This document shows, one piece after another, positions 46,938-58,800 of a stretch of 64,000 nucleotides of DNA. Both the position numbers and the translations under genes were made by a program. Numbering within the stretch: the first letter of the stretch is position 1; the number at the start of each line of letters is the position of its first letter. Origin of the DNA: Chamaecrista fasciculata. Taxonomy: Eukaryota > Streptophyta > Magnoliopsida > Fabales > Fabaceae. A model generated the notes under the pieces. The model saw only the letters and a program-made list of their open reading frames with translations. It was not told where the DNA came from and searched no databases. The DNA is taken from assembly GCA_003254925.1 (NCBI GenBank), contig QANZ01026112.1, positions 17,905 through 81,904 on the forward strand. Reading direction: 5' to 3'.

Positions 46938-47420
46938 GAGTTGGGTGCTGTCAGAGTAATTGCTGGAAAGGTTCAGGATTTAATGGGAAAGAGATTGCTT
47001 TTCAAATTGAAGATAAGTCTTGGTGGATTCTTTCAAGCTGATCCATTTTTTTTTTGTCATTGCCATTTCTAACAATGAGGATTTAATTGAAAAGTTCCAG
47101 CTTGAAAAATAAATTAATAAGGTAATTTATTATTTTTTATAGGCTTTTGTAAAATTTAACTATTTTCCTCATACTTTTTTTTTCCTTTTTCAGGATGAAA
47201 TTGTTAAAGGGGAATGTCTGTTCTTGAAGACCCTTGGAAGGTTTTTTGTTCATTTTCTATTTGTTTCTATGCTTAGTAAAGTTTGCTAACACTCTTTAAT
47301 ATCTTTTGTTGTATATAGGAAACTAAGTTGATTGATCATGACACTAAGTTTGCCTTGATATCTACATCGAAAAGACCGAATGGAGATGTTGCTACGTCTT
47401 TTGCAGATTCGAGAAGTTGA
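46938..47420 (+). pseudogene. Duplicated 3' end of RPL-B (exons 8-10), decayed
   Basis: ELGAVRVIAGKVQDLMGKRL repeats RPL-B exon 8 (EFGAVRVIPEKFEELMGKRL). A T-run expansion then shifts the frame (47047-47057) and a later TAA interrupts it. An exon 9-like piece starts at 47195 after a TTTTTCAG acceptor, and an exon 10-like piece at about 47320 (ETKLIDHDTKFALISTSKRP) resembles GTDLIDDEHNLAKISTAKRG. Introns are kept, so this is a DNA-level tandem duplication and not a retrocopy. Confidence 0.75.
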
Positions 47421-48513
47421 AGTCTGACTCTATTCAATAGTTTATAATTTGTAGTAGTTTATTAGGATTTTCTTTTTATTAGACATTGACAAGATGGCTA
47501 TTTATGGTTCTTATGTCTGAGAGTTATGGAATTTTGGTTTCCACATATGGGTGATACTGCAACAGTATTGTTGAACTATTGTCCTTTTTGTTGTGGTTTT
47601 ATGATATTATGTTCTTTTACGACTTTTATCCTATTTTTTTTTTGTTTTCAATTTGTTGTTCTACAACCTTATTTGTTGGATTACAATGTAAACTACTATT
47701 TCTAATATCACATTCTATGAGAACAGGAAGTTTAAGTTCATCTATTGTATTCATTCTTCATATTAATATTTTTTATGAAGAGGAAGTTAAAAGTGTTTAA
47801 CTATTTGAATATGGTCTCAGCTAATTTATGATTAAGAAAAGAAACTACAATGTTATTTTGGATTCCAAACCAGATCAATTCAAACTACAACTATTGTAAT
47901 ATGAATCAACAAACTTATAACTATTTCCAGTTTTCATAAAAGGTACTCTTTGGAGGGAATGTTCACTCATCGAATCGTTAATTATTAACTTATATCAATA
48001 ACTTTTAATTTCTCAAGGAGCACAAACGAGTCATTTATTAAACAATTTTTATCTGTATTTGAGTCTACATCGTAAGTTTAACAGCCCTTGAGAATTAATT
48101 CAGCAACCTTATCCTATTTATTTGTTCTTTGAATCATCAATGTTAATGTGATTATAACATCAGTTAATTCACATTATTTTATTTGCAACATTTGTCTTCA
48201 GTAACATATTTAATGCTGGCATTTGAAAGGTTGTAGTCATTTTTTCTTGAACTTATATCTGTTGAAATGGTGCTGTTTTAGAAGAAGTAGGCTGTTGTTT
48301 CTTTTCTCCTCTGTTTTCGATTCTTGAGAAGACATTTATTGTTATACTTCTTTCAAGATTTTCTTAGCTGGAATGATAATTCTTGCACTCCCAAGACTTT
48401 GACTACATAACTTAGGAAATAACTTTTGTTCTATATATTAATCACTGTTGTTCAGTCTTCTCAGTTATTGATATTTGCTGAAATTTTTCCTTAACGGTTA
48501 TTGGTGTTGCAAG
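47421..48513. other. Spacer between RPL-B and RPL-C
   Basis: AT-rich, no gene supported. Confidence 0.5.
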
Positions 48514-50834
48514 ATGTCTTATAGGTTCGACAATGTTGTTGACTTGAATCCTCTAAAGAAAGTCTGGAAAATCAAAGTAAGGATTATACGAATGTGGAGG
48601 ATGCCTTCCTACACTAATCCATCGGACTTCTTTAGTCTGGAGATGGTGCTAAGTGATAAGACGGTAAATTATATTTGTATTTTCATTTTATTTGTTTTGT
48701 TCTTGTGTATTTTTGTTAATGTATTGCTTGTCATTGGCAGGGATGTCGTATACATGGTTATGTTAAAAAGTGTTTTTTGGCAAGGTTTACTCCTCAGTTA
48801 GTTGAGGGCAAAGTATATGCCATATCTAATTTTTTACTTGGGCAAAATGGTGGTGCTTACAAATCCTGTGTTCACTCATACAAAATCAATTTCCAGTTTT
48901 CTACTGTTGTGAAACCCTTAGAGGACGATAAGGACATTCCATTGTATGGTTTTAATTTCATACCTTTTCCTGATATTTCTTCTAGGATCCACGACGATGG
49001 TTTGTTGGTTGGTAAGTAATATCTTCGTTTTAATTTCTTAACATTGTATTATATTTCTTTTATGTAGTAATGTTTAAAGTTCAAATGTTTTATAAAGTTG
49101 TGTAATTTTGTGTCAGATATCATTGGAATGCTTACTGGTAGGAGTGAGGTTTATGAAACTAAAAAACCTGGGAAAGTCTCCAAAAGGATTGATATTGAGC
49201 TTACGGATCTCGAGTTTGAATCTTTCCATTTTATGGTTTTAGATATGTTTTCTATATAAAATTTATATGTAACAGTTTTTTGTTTTCGTGTCTCTAGGGC
49301 GAATAAGGTTGTTTGTTCTTTGTGGGATGATTATTGTGATCTGTTGACTAATTACTTGAAGATCTCCAAAGACAAGCCTATTGTTCTTTTAATGCAATGG
49401 TGTAAAATCAAGGATTTTCCAGGTTCCTATAAGTTTATATTGTTTTGACATTAGTTTTGTATGTTTGGTTTTTGACATTTTTTTGAATTTTTTATGTTAG
49501 GAAACTATGCTGCTCGGAAACTATCCAATTCTCTGTACTCCACTAGAATCTTTATTAATCCTGATGTGAATGAATGCCACCATTTTTTGTCGAGGTATTT
49601 TTTTTGAAAGTTCCCTATGAGTTATATAGTTTCTTCAAGTATTTAATTTATTATGCTTTTTTTCATCTTATGTTCAGGTATCTGGACGCGCCATCTAATG
49701 GAAATCTGACAACTAATGTTTCCTCCATATCTAATTCGTCAAGTTTGCCAATGATTGAAGAAGATTTGCTCACCCTTACTGTTGCTAAAAACATTGATGA
49801 ACTTGGAGTCTGTTCTCGAGATGTTAGTTTTATACCTTTGTTATTTTTCTGAAGACTGTTGTTTAGATCTCTAATGATGTTTTCTTTGTTTTAGATCAAC
49901 TCATGCGTAATTCTTGGAACTATACTTACAATTGAGACAACAAAAGGATGGTATTATAATTCGTGCAAGAAATGTAAGAAGAAAGTTGTTCCTGATGGTG
50001 AAGGTTTTTTTTGTGAGAAGTGTGGTTGTTTGGCAGAAGCTGTTATTCCAAGGTTTAAAGTTGAAGTGAAAGTTGTGGATGAATCTGGCTGTGTTGTGTT
50101 GATCTTATTTGATCGCTAAGTCTCACAAGTTTTAATGTGTTCTGCTTCGGAATTGGTTGAAGGATTAGTTGTTGTATGTATTTTTTTGTGACATGTTTTA
50201 TTGGAATTTACTTTCAGATTCCTATTTCTGATGTCATAATTTTTTACATTTCAAATCAGGACTATGGAGATCCTGCAGCGTATCCCCCAAAGCTTGATGA
50301 ATATCTTGGGAAGAAATTCCTGTTCAAGTTGAAAGTAAATGATGAGAGATTTTCTAAAGCTGACCCTAAGTATATTGTTATGAGGATGTCTGATAAAGAG
50401 AATTTGATTGATCAGTACAATCTGAACAAAGTTAAGAACGAGGTATAACTTCAAGATGCTCATCTCCTTCTACTTTTTTCATTTTTACTTAATGTCTTTT
50501 TCTGTGGAATTTTAGGTTTCTCCGATTAGTCGACCTTCTGCTGTTTTCTCAGATATTAATCAGGTTTAGTCTAAAATATTATTCCCATTTTGAGTTTTTC
50601 TTTAATAGTTGTTGATACTGTTTGTTTTTATATTTTAATTACTGAAGTGGTGTTTATTTTGATATGTAGGAATCTTTGTCCTATAATCTGGCAGACAACT
50701 CTGATGGATTACTTACTCCTGCTAAGAGGCTTCTTGATGATTTTGATGTTGATTGTTCTCCTGATTGCGGCGAAGCTCCTTCTGTTTCTTCAACATCTAA
50801 GATGAAGAGCGTGAAGATTGAGTCAGATGATTAG
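48514..50834 (+). pseudogene. RPL-C: RPA70-like gene with one in-frame stop, ten exons
   Basis: Exons 48514-48663, 48741-49011, 49117-49213, 49298-49422, 49501-49594, 49678-49822, 49895-50173, 50260-50442, 50516-50563 and 50670-50834 sum to 519 codons. Exon sizes 271, 97, 94, 183 and 48 are the same as in RPL-B. DBD-A starts VWKIKVRIIRMWRMPSYTNP; DBD-B has DIIGMLTGRSEV; DBD-C keeps GWYYNSCKKC...FFCEKCG. The only lesion is TAA at 50117-50119 in exon 7, in LILFDR*VSQVLM, where RPL-A, B and D have an acidic residue (DQE or DRE). The splice frame is otherwise open to the stop at 50832-50834. A truncated product would lose the end of DBD-C. It could still be translated up to the stop. Confidence 0.85.
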
Positions 50835-51325
50835 CTATAGTTTATTTTTAGTAGGCATCATTTTATGTGGTTGTGGACAAATTTCTGTTGTTGAACTCAT
50901 TTTTCTTTTTTTGTTGTGGTCAAATTATTTTTAGTAGGAACATGGGCAAATTATTTTGTTGTGGACAAATTACTAAGTTTGGTACATTTTGTTTTAATTT
51001 AGTGATTAGTCAATATTGTAAGGTTATTTTACTATTACTACCTATCCAGGTTATATTGTGCCCTTTTTTAAGGTTTAATAGACTACTACATAATTTATTA
51101 TTTCAATTTAGTTTATATTTCTCGTATTTTGTTTGTTCTGTTCGTTTTTCCTAATCTGCCATCTTTTATATCATTGTAAAACTTATAGTCTATAAAAATG
51201 ATTCTGTTTACGCGTTTACAATTTGTCATATACTTTATACAGCAAGTTCCATGCTTGATCTGGAAAGTTATTTTTTATAGTCAAGTTTGTTAAGGTCATT
51301 TTCTTCTAACAATCAATTATATTGA
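50835..51325. other. Spacer after RPL-C
   Basis: No gene supported. 'TTGTGGACAAATT' and related words recur several times at 50871-50975. Confidence 0.45.
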
Positions 51326-51660
51326 AACAAATTCCTATTTCTACAACATCAAATTGTATTGGTAATTGTTCAATCTATAATTTATGGTCAACATTATAGT
51401 TTTTTTAGTTTTTTATCATTAACAACATATGTAATTTATGGTTAACATCATCAAATGATATGGTTATTCTCAAATCTATAATTTATAGTTAACAACATCA
51501 AATGGTATTGTAATTCATCATTATCTGACCTTATTGTATGGCTACACTCTAAGATCTGCTGCATTCCCTCTTGACAAAGTTCCATCCTATTTCTGCACAG
51601 AATGGATCCTTCTCTCTGTAAAATACATATCTTGATCAGTTTTCGTAGCATTTAATAGTC
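51326..51660 (+). repeat. Degenerate copy of a RepHel intron/exon segment (matches 57282-57970)
   Basis: 'GAAACAAATTCCTATTTCTA', 'CAACATCAAATTGTATTGG' and 'CAATCTATAATTTATGG' match RepHel exon 7 and intron 7 at 57282-57358. 'TCTGCTGCATTCCCTCTTGA' and 'ATCTTGATCAGTTTTCGTA' match intron 8 at 57852-57967. Intervening parts are deleted. A short local piece (AATCTATAATTTATGGTCAAC) is itself repeated around 51369-51490. Confidence 0.65.
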
Positions 51661-52331
51661 ATTATAAAAAATCATATTGCACAAAAATTAAGTTTTAATG
51701 TAGTTGTAAAGTTATATTAATAAAGTTACACTAATAAAATAGATAATTAATAAAGTAACACCAATCATCATTCATCAATCAATGAATCTGTCAATTATTT
51801 TTATTTCTTTAACCTCTGTAACCAAACATTTGATAATAGAAATTTAACAATAGATGTGGTTTGAATAGAGATGTTTAGAGATAGATGCCATATGTCTCGA
51901 GAAAGCAAACACTTATTTTTATTGTATACGTTTTCAACTTCCTCAACAATTATTTTTTGTAGATTTATTGATCTTCCCCATCAATCAATTATGTTTTTTA
52001 CCTTTTTTATTGTTTTCAAGGTGTTGGAAGTTTAAATGGCCTCTTTCTTATTTTGTTCACACGGATATAGTGATTCAATATTCATGATTGTTTGCATTGA
52101 TTATTGTCCATTAAGTTTTCGCTCAATTTCACAATATGGGTTTAGTCACTATGTTTTCCCTTATATATACATATTGTTCAGCTTATTATCATTTCCATTA
52201 TATATTGAACTCTATGTTATGTTCCAGAAATTGTGCAATTGTGCTTGAAGTCAGAATTACATTTGTGTTAATTGATTAGTTTTTCATAATCTTATAACCT
52301 AAGTTGTTTTTGTTCAAAGTCCCTGATCAAT
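51661..52331. other. Spacer upstream of RPL-D
   Basis: AT-rich, no gene supported. Confidence 0.5.
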
Positions 52332-54669
52332 ATGCCTGTTCGGTATGTTCAAGTTTCTGATTTAACACCTATTAGTAAGCAGTGTAGAGTGAAGGTTAGG
52401 ATTGTGAGGCATTGGAATTTACCCTGTCTAAGTAACCCTTCCCAAATTTCAAGTTCAGAGATGGTTCTGTGTGACACCGCTGTATGTTTTTATTTCCTTT
52501 TCTGGCATTGTTTTATTTTTCATTTTCTCTTTGTAATCTTTGTATTTAATTATTATATTCCATTTCTGAAGAATCCAATTCACAATTTAATGTTTTTATG
52601 CAGGGCTCACAAATTCATGCCCAAATCAAGAATTTGTTCCTATTTAAGTTCAAGGATTTGATAGAAGAGGGGAAAGTATATGTGTAATCGAAATTTTCTG
52701 TTGTACCAGTTTGTGGTAGCTACAGAACATGCATGCACCCTTTCAAGATCAATTTTAACTTCTCCACTGTTCTTAGAGTTGTTGAAGATGATGTTAGCAT
52801 ACCTTATTATGGTTTCCAATTCGTGCGTTATCGTGATATAACATGTGGTCTAAGAGATGACAACTATTTAGTTGGTTAGTTTCTGCTGTTTTTTTCCTTT
52901 ACTACATACCTTCTATCAGTTTTATAGTTATTTTTTCTTTTCTTATCCAGATATTGTTGGCATTCTGAGTTATAAGGGAGATGTGAAGAAATGTTGTATA
53001 GGAGGAAAAGACATTAAGTGTGTTGATATTGAACTTACCGACGCTCAGTAAGTTTCTATTTGTATGTTATTAACATTTTTTTTATGTTTTTCTATATTAC
53101 TATCTATTGAGTGGATCTTACTGTTTGAGATTCCTTACCTAATGTTGTTTTGTACAGGTCAAATAGGATTTCTTGTACTTTGTGGGATGGTTGTTGCCAA
53201 ATGCTGTCAGACTATCTTCGGTTTGCTTACGAAGATCCTATTGTTATATTGCTTCAATGGTGCAAGATTAAAGATGCTCCAGGTTTTTTATTTTTTTTTA
53301 GCTTTGAGACGCTGTGATTCTTAAGTTATTTTCATCTGAGATTGTTCTTTTCTCTATTTTAAGGATGTATTGGTAATCGCAAAGTTTGCAATATTTTGTA
53401 CCTCTCTCGTATGTTTATCAACCCGCAAGTTCAGGAATATGTTGACTTCTTACATAGGTACGGCTTCCCCCTTTTTTTTAGTTAATTACCATATATTTTG
53501 CATATTATTTTTTCTATACCTTCTATATTGTCAGGTTTTCTTGCGCATGTGGTGATTGTTCCTCTGCCTTCAGTTTTGGTCTTTGTAGACAACCTCCATC
53601 TAAAGCTACTGATGGTGTTGATGTTGTTCCTTTGGAATTAGATTATATAAAGCATCTCTCTGGAATTCCCAATGATGTTAGTTATCTTTGTTTGTAATGT
53701 GTCTTTTTTTATAGTTATGATGCGTGGATGTCTAATTTTCGTTTGTTTTTTACAGGTTGATTACTGCTATGTTTTTGGCTCAATATCAGCAGTACTTACA
53801 AAGAAAGGCTGGTATTACAATTCATGTTCTATCTGCAATCGTAAGGTTGTTCATAATGGTTCTTATTTTACATGTTTTGAATGCGGGGTCATTGTTGATT
53901 CTGTCCTGCCAAAATTCAAATTGGATGTTAAAGTCTCTGATGATTCTGCCTCTGTTATCCTTGAGCTAAGTGACCGGGAGGTTACTAAGATGTTACGTTG
54001 CTCTGCACTTGACTTATTACACCAGTTTTGTACCGTACGTATTTTGGATGTTTTAGTATTTCATTATGTCTTTTTTTTTAAAAAAATATGTTGCGCTTAT
54101 CATTTATCCTCATTCTATGTCATTAGGATGGTGGGTACATTCCTCATGTTCCATCTATCATTGCTGATCTTGTGGGTCAGAAATTCATTTTCAAGTTGAA
54201 AATGAATGACTCTCCTTCGTTGAAGTTTTCTCCGAAATTCACTGTGCTGGATATTTTCACAAATGTCCAGTTGTTTGATCTGTCTTCTCTCCACTCTAAA
54301 AATGCGGTATTGTGTATTTTTGTACAATGAATGTTAACTATGAATGTCGTATTCTGTATTTGTTTACTATGTTTTAATTGTTAGCTATCAATTACTGATG
54401 TATTCTTTCAGCTTTTCGATTTTGCTTTTTATTTTCTGTCTTAATTACATGTCTTTACTGTTAATGGTTTGTATGTTAACTATGTTTAGTTTTAACATTC
54501 ATAGGATAATCAAGACAACAATATTGAAGTTGGTTGTTCTTCTGCTTTGGCTGGTGAATCAACTTTCAAGCATATATTGGATAAGGATGTTTCTTCTCCA
54601 ACTACTGAAGTATCTTGTGGCTATTCTGATATGAAAAAGTTTCCTGCTGATTCTCATCCTGGACTCTAG
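52332..54669 (+). pseudogene. RPL-D: RPA70-like gene with one in-frame stop, nine exons
   Basis: Exons 52332-52481, 52604-52874, 52951-53047, 53158-53282, 53364-53457, 53535-53676, 53756-54034, 54127-54306 and 54505-54669 sum to 501 codons, with the same exon sizes as RPL-B/C (271, 97, 94, 142 and 279 recur). DBD-A: CRVKVRIVRHWNLPCLSNPS; DBD-B: DIVGILSYKGDV; DBD-C: GWYYNSCSIC...FTCFECG. The single lesion is TAA at 52685-52687 in exon 2 (EEGKVYV*SKFSV), where RPL-B and C have isoleucine. The small 48-nt exon 9 of RPL-B/C is absent. With the stop so early, no complete DBD-A would be made unless translation restarts. Confidence 0.85.
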
Positions 54670-55859
54670 ATTCGATTTTTGGCATTTTTTTTCTAGGAAA
54701 ATGTTGCTCCATGTTCCAAATGACATTATTGTATACGTTTAACTGGTTTTTGTTTTGTTTTTATGTGGAACTTTAGATAATCCTTTCGTTTGGACTAGGT
54801 TATTAATATATTATTTGTTTTTCTGTCGCTTCTTTTTTAATACGTTGCCTTTTGTTTGTATTTCGTTTGTTAATGTTATGCCGAAGAGGGATTTTTGTTG
54901 ATCTTATTGGCAATTTTGTCTTATTTATGTTTTTTTTGGTACATAATGTACCGAGACATAGTTTGTATCACAATTATTGACTGTTAAATATCAATTATAA
55001 TGATGTTAAGCTCAACGTTTTAGTTAGTGATTATCTCAACAAAACCTTACAAGTAATATTTAGAGTCAATTAATACTAATATGCTGAGAACATCTTGCAT
55101 CTTGACAGCCAATGATGCTCTGATATTATATTATTGTGATTTTCATCTACTTTAACGAAGTATTATATAGATGAAATATTTTTGAGAACTTTATAGTAGT
55201 CCAATTGGTTTAGTTGGTCAAGGTTGTGCATTATTCATCTGGAGTCACAGCTTTGTCCTAAGGAAATTGACTAATAATATAAAAAGAGTTTTTATATCCT
55301 GAATCGAAATTTTCGCTCTGAAATGGTAATTAAACAATTTCTTCAGTATATTATCACTTATTTTTGTAGAGCTACTCATATTCTTACTTTAAATAACTAT
55401 TAAGATATGCTATGTGACACAACTAATTTGGCGTGAGTTCAATAATCTTTTATTAGTATAGTTATTGTGTATTGGAAGTTGAATAAATGGTCAGCTATTG
55501 TCAACTAAAACTCATTGATGGTGACAAATTTCTATAATGGAACTCTTCGTTTTCATTTTCAGATAACCATTAAAGTATTAATGTACTAAATAGCAACAAT
55601 GAAGTTATGCTGGTCAGCATTTAATATGTAAGTTGATATATCATTGGTAACATATACTTTGGTTGGTTCACGTGATTTGGTTCATATTCTCTACTTTTAT
55701 TGATGGTTTGGTAACTGAAATTTAGTCAAGTGTCTTTCTTACAAGGATTTATTATTTTTTTTAGTGTTCTATTTTCGTGTTCATCTTCCTCATATGTGCT
55801 TTGTTGTTATTATGCGGATTCATGTTCATTCTGTTGATTAGTCCAGATTTTCCAAGTAT
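54670..55859. other. Spacer between RPL-D and RepHel, presumed RepHel promoter
   Basis: AT-rich and non-coding. No core promoter motif could be assigned with confidence. Confidence 0.5.
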
Positions 55860-58800
55860 ATGCGTTTAACAATGGATCGTTTGTCTATGAGGAGCTCTTC
55901 TCTTCCAAGTTCTTCTATCAATGGTGATATATTGAGCCATATCTTTCTGTACATGTTTGTTGGTATTTTTGCTTTTGTAAATCTTTTGTTTAATGAAGTT
56001 ATTATGTATGTGTCCAAAATTGGTGTTCTTACTCACTTGCAGATGAAAATATTTCTCCAAACATAAAGAATCATGCTCGGAACTCAGTTTCTTCTGGTAA
56101 GTTTGTTTTAATTGATTTGTACTCTGCTATATACATATTATTATATTGTCTAACTTTCCTTATATCTTTAAAATGTGTATTTGTTTTTGCTTATTTGTGT
56201 TTTTCTGTCTTTTTCGTGGCATTGTGTATTCTGTGTATATATATCATTATTCATTTTCTCTTAAACCTTTGTTTTTTTTGTTTGTAGACATTAATATTCC
56301 TACAGGACAAATGTCTCGTCTTTCAAATAGATTGTCTCGTGGTAATCTGTTTTTGATCATCTTTTAGTCTTCAGTACTTTTTTTGTATCTTCCCTTATTT
56401 AAAAATCCTAAGTTGGTTGTTATTTGTTCAACTGTTTGTTAATTTTTATATGTCGTATCGTTTAAATATTTCTGTATCTACTTTTTTTTGTAATGTTTAT
56501 AGTTGAAGGCTCATGATATTTTTTTCTTTGTTTCAGCTATTTCAAAGGTTGGCTTCTCCCAAAATGTGTCATTTCAAGATTCTCCCCCTTGCAACACTAA
56601 TGGTTTTACCTTTGTTCTTGGTGTAAAGTGTTCTGTACATTATTTTATATTCAGAATTGTTGTCATTATTTTCATATGTATGTCCATATTACCAGGTCCT
56701 ATAAACGTTGATGAAGGCAATGCTGGTGAAGCTAAATTAAGACGGGCTCAAAGGAAACAGATTGTGGATGTTAAAAAAAGAAGGGCCCTGGGAACATCTT
56801 ATGAGTCCAATGTGTTAAAGGATATCACGAATTTCAATTGTTCTGGATCTTCAAATGTTCAGTTAAGCTCTGGAGGTACATTACAGACAGATTTTTGGTC
56901 TGTAATATTTCTTTAATGACTTATTTCTTTATATATATTTAAGTTAACAGTGTTTATTTATGTAGGCAATGGAGATCAGAGTACTTCTCAGTCCATTTTA
57001 TCATTCTCCAATGATGCTTACGCTTTTTCTAATACCACTTCTTTAGCTAAAACTTCTGCCAAACACAGCCGTTTTAGAGAAGGTGATATTTTCCCACTTA
57101 GTTCAGGTCATTTTGTTTGAACGATACAATAGCATCCTTAAAAGTTTTTTGTTGGCAAGTTTTGCTTGTCTCATGATCTTGTCCGTTCGTTGGTAAAATT
57201 TAGGTTCTCAAATCTCTCCCGGTGAAACATCTTTCAAGCCTTTTAAGAGGATTAGAGAAGGGTCGTTTGGTCAATCAATTATGTTGGAACAAATTCCTAT
57301 CTCTACAACATCAAATGGTATCGGTAATTGATCAATCTATAATTTATGGTTAACAGTATATTTTATTTAGTCTTATAATTTTTCCATTTGGTGCAGCTAT
57401 CAATCAAGAACAATCACTTACTTCAGAATTAACAAATGTTCAGCAACATACTTCTGCAAGTCCTACTCCATCAAATCCATTTCCATCACTTGTGGACAGT
57501 TCAAGAGTCAATGGTTTCAGTTTATCCTTTTGGTGTTTTCTGTGTCATAGAATATATAGTTTTTAATTCTGACTCAAGCTGAATGTTTCTGGCAATAATC
57601 TTTTCAGTATTCAAGTTATTTTGTTTGTTGCCATGTTTCTCATTGTTCCTGGCAAGATAATAACATCTTTAACTTCTACAATTTTACTTATTTGTCTGTG
57701 TTCTATTATGAATTCCCAAATTCATATTTTTTTAAGCACACGTTATCACATTTCTATAATGATATTTTCAACTACCTTGTATAGTACTGTCTAAAGTAAT
57801 TCAGGTTAAGGATTCATCATTTGCTGACCTCATTGTAGGGCTATACTCCAACCTCTGCTGCATTCCCTCTTGATAAAGCTTCATTCTCTTTTTCTCTATG
57901 CTTTTTCTACACACCATGGATGCTTTTATCTGTAACAAACATATTTTGATCAGTTTTTGTATCATTTAATATAGAAGCTCGATAAAGGATGTTCAAATAT
58001 TAACTACATTCAAGCACTGACAGTTAACTATTAAGTACAAATAATTTGCATATCTATTGCTGATATATTAATCACTGTCGTTCATTTTGATGATGACACA
58101 AGTTGGTATTTTCCAGGTTTGTTTTTTGTCTATTAACATTTATGTTTTTTCTTTCAGATTCTGATGACAACTATTCTTATATTGTTGAAGGTAACTTTGA
58201 TTTCATATTTTGTTTGGTAAAACTAAACATTTCTTATTTTGCAATAAAAGTGAAATTGATTTTCTTTTTTACAGAATATTTTGACATTGGAGTTCCTTCT
58301 GAAAGATGTGCTTGGTGTGGTGCTTTAATGTTTCGTTATGAAAGATTGAAGAAGGATGTTAGAGCATTAAATCCAATGTTCTCTCTGTGTTGTATGCAAG
58401 GGAAGGTTCAACTTCCTTTATTGAAAGAACCTCCTCAGTTTTTGAAAGAATTGTTGTTCAATAACTCAATTTATAGCTCCAACTTTCTTAGAAACATCAG
58501 GTCTTATAACATGATGTTTTCTTTTACCTCTATGGGTGGGAAGCTTCAAAGTCCATCATCGTCTGGTAATGGACCTTATGTTTACCAGTTACATGGTCAG
58601 AATGTACATTATATGGGTAGTTTGTTGCCTCCTGAAGGTGATTCTCCAAAGTTCTCTCAACTATATGTCTATGATACAGACAATGAGGTTTCCAACAGAC
58701 TTTCTTCCCATGGGTAAGTTTTGTACAATTATTGTGTAAATTAATTTTGTATGATTATTCTTTTTTGATTTTTTATTTGTTGTTTTTTTGTAGGTCAAGA

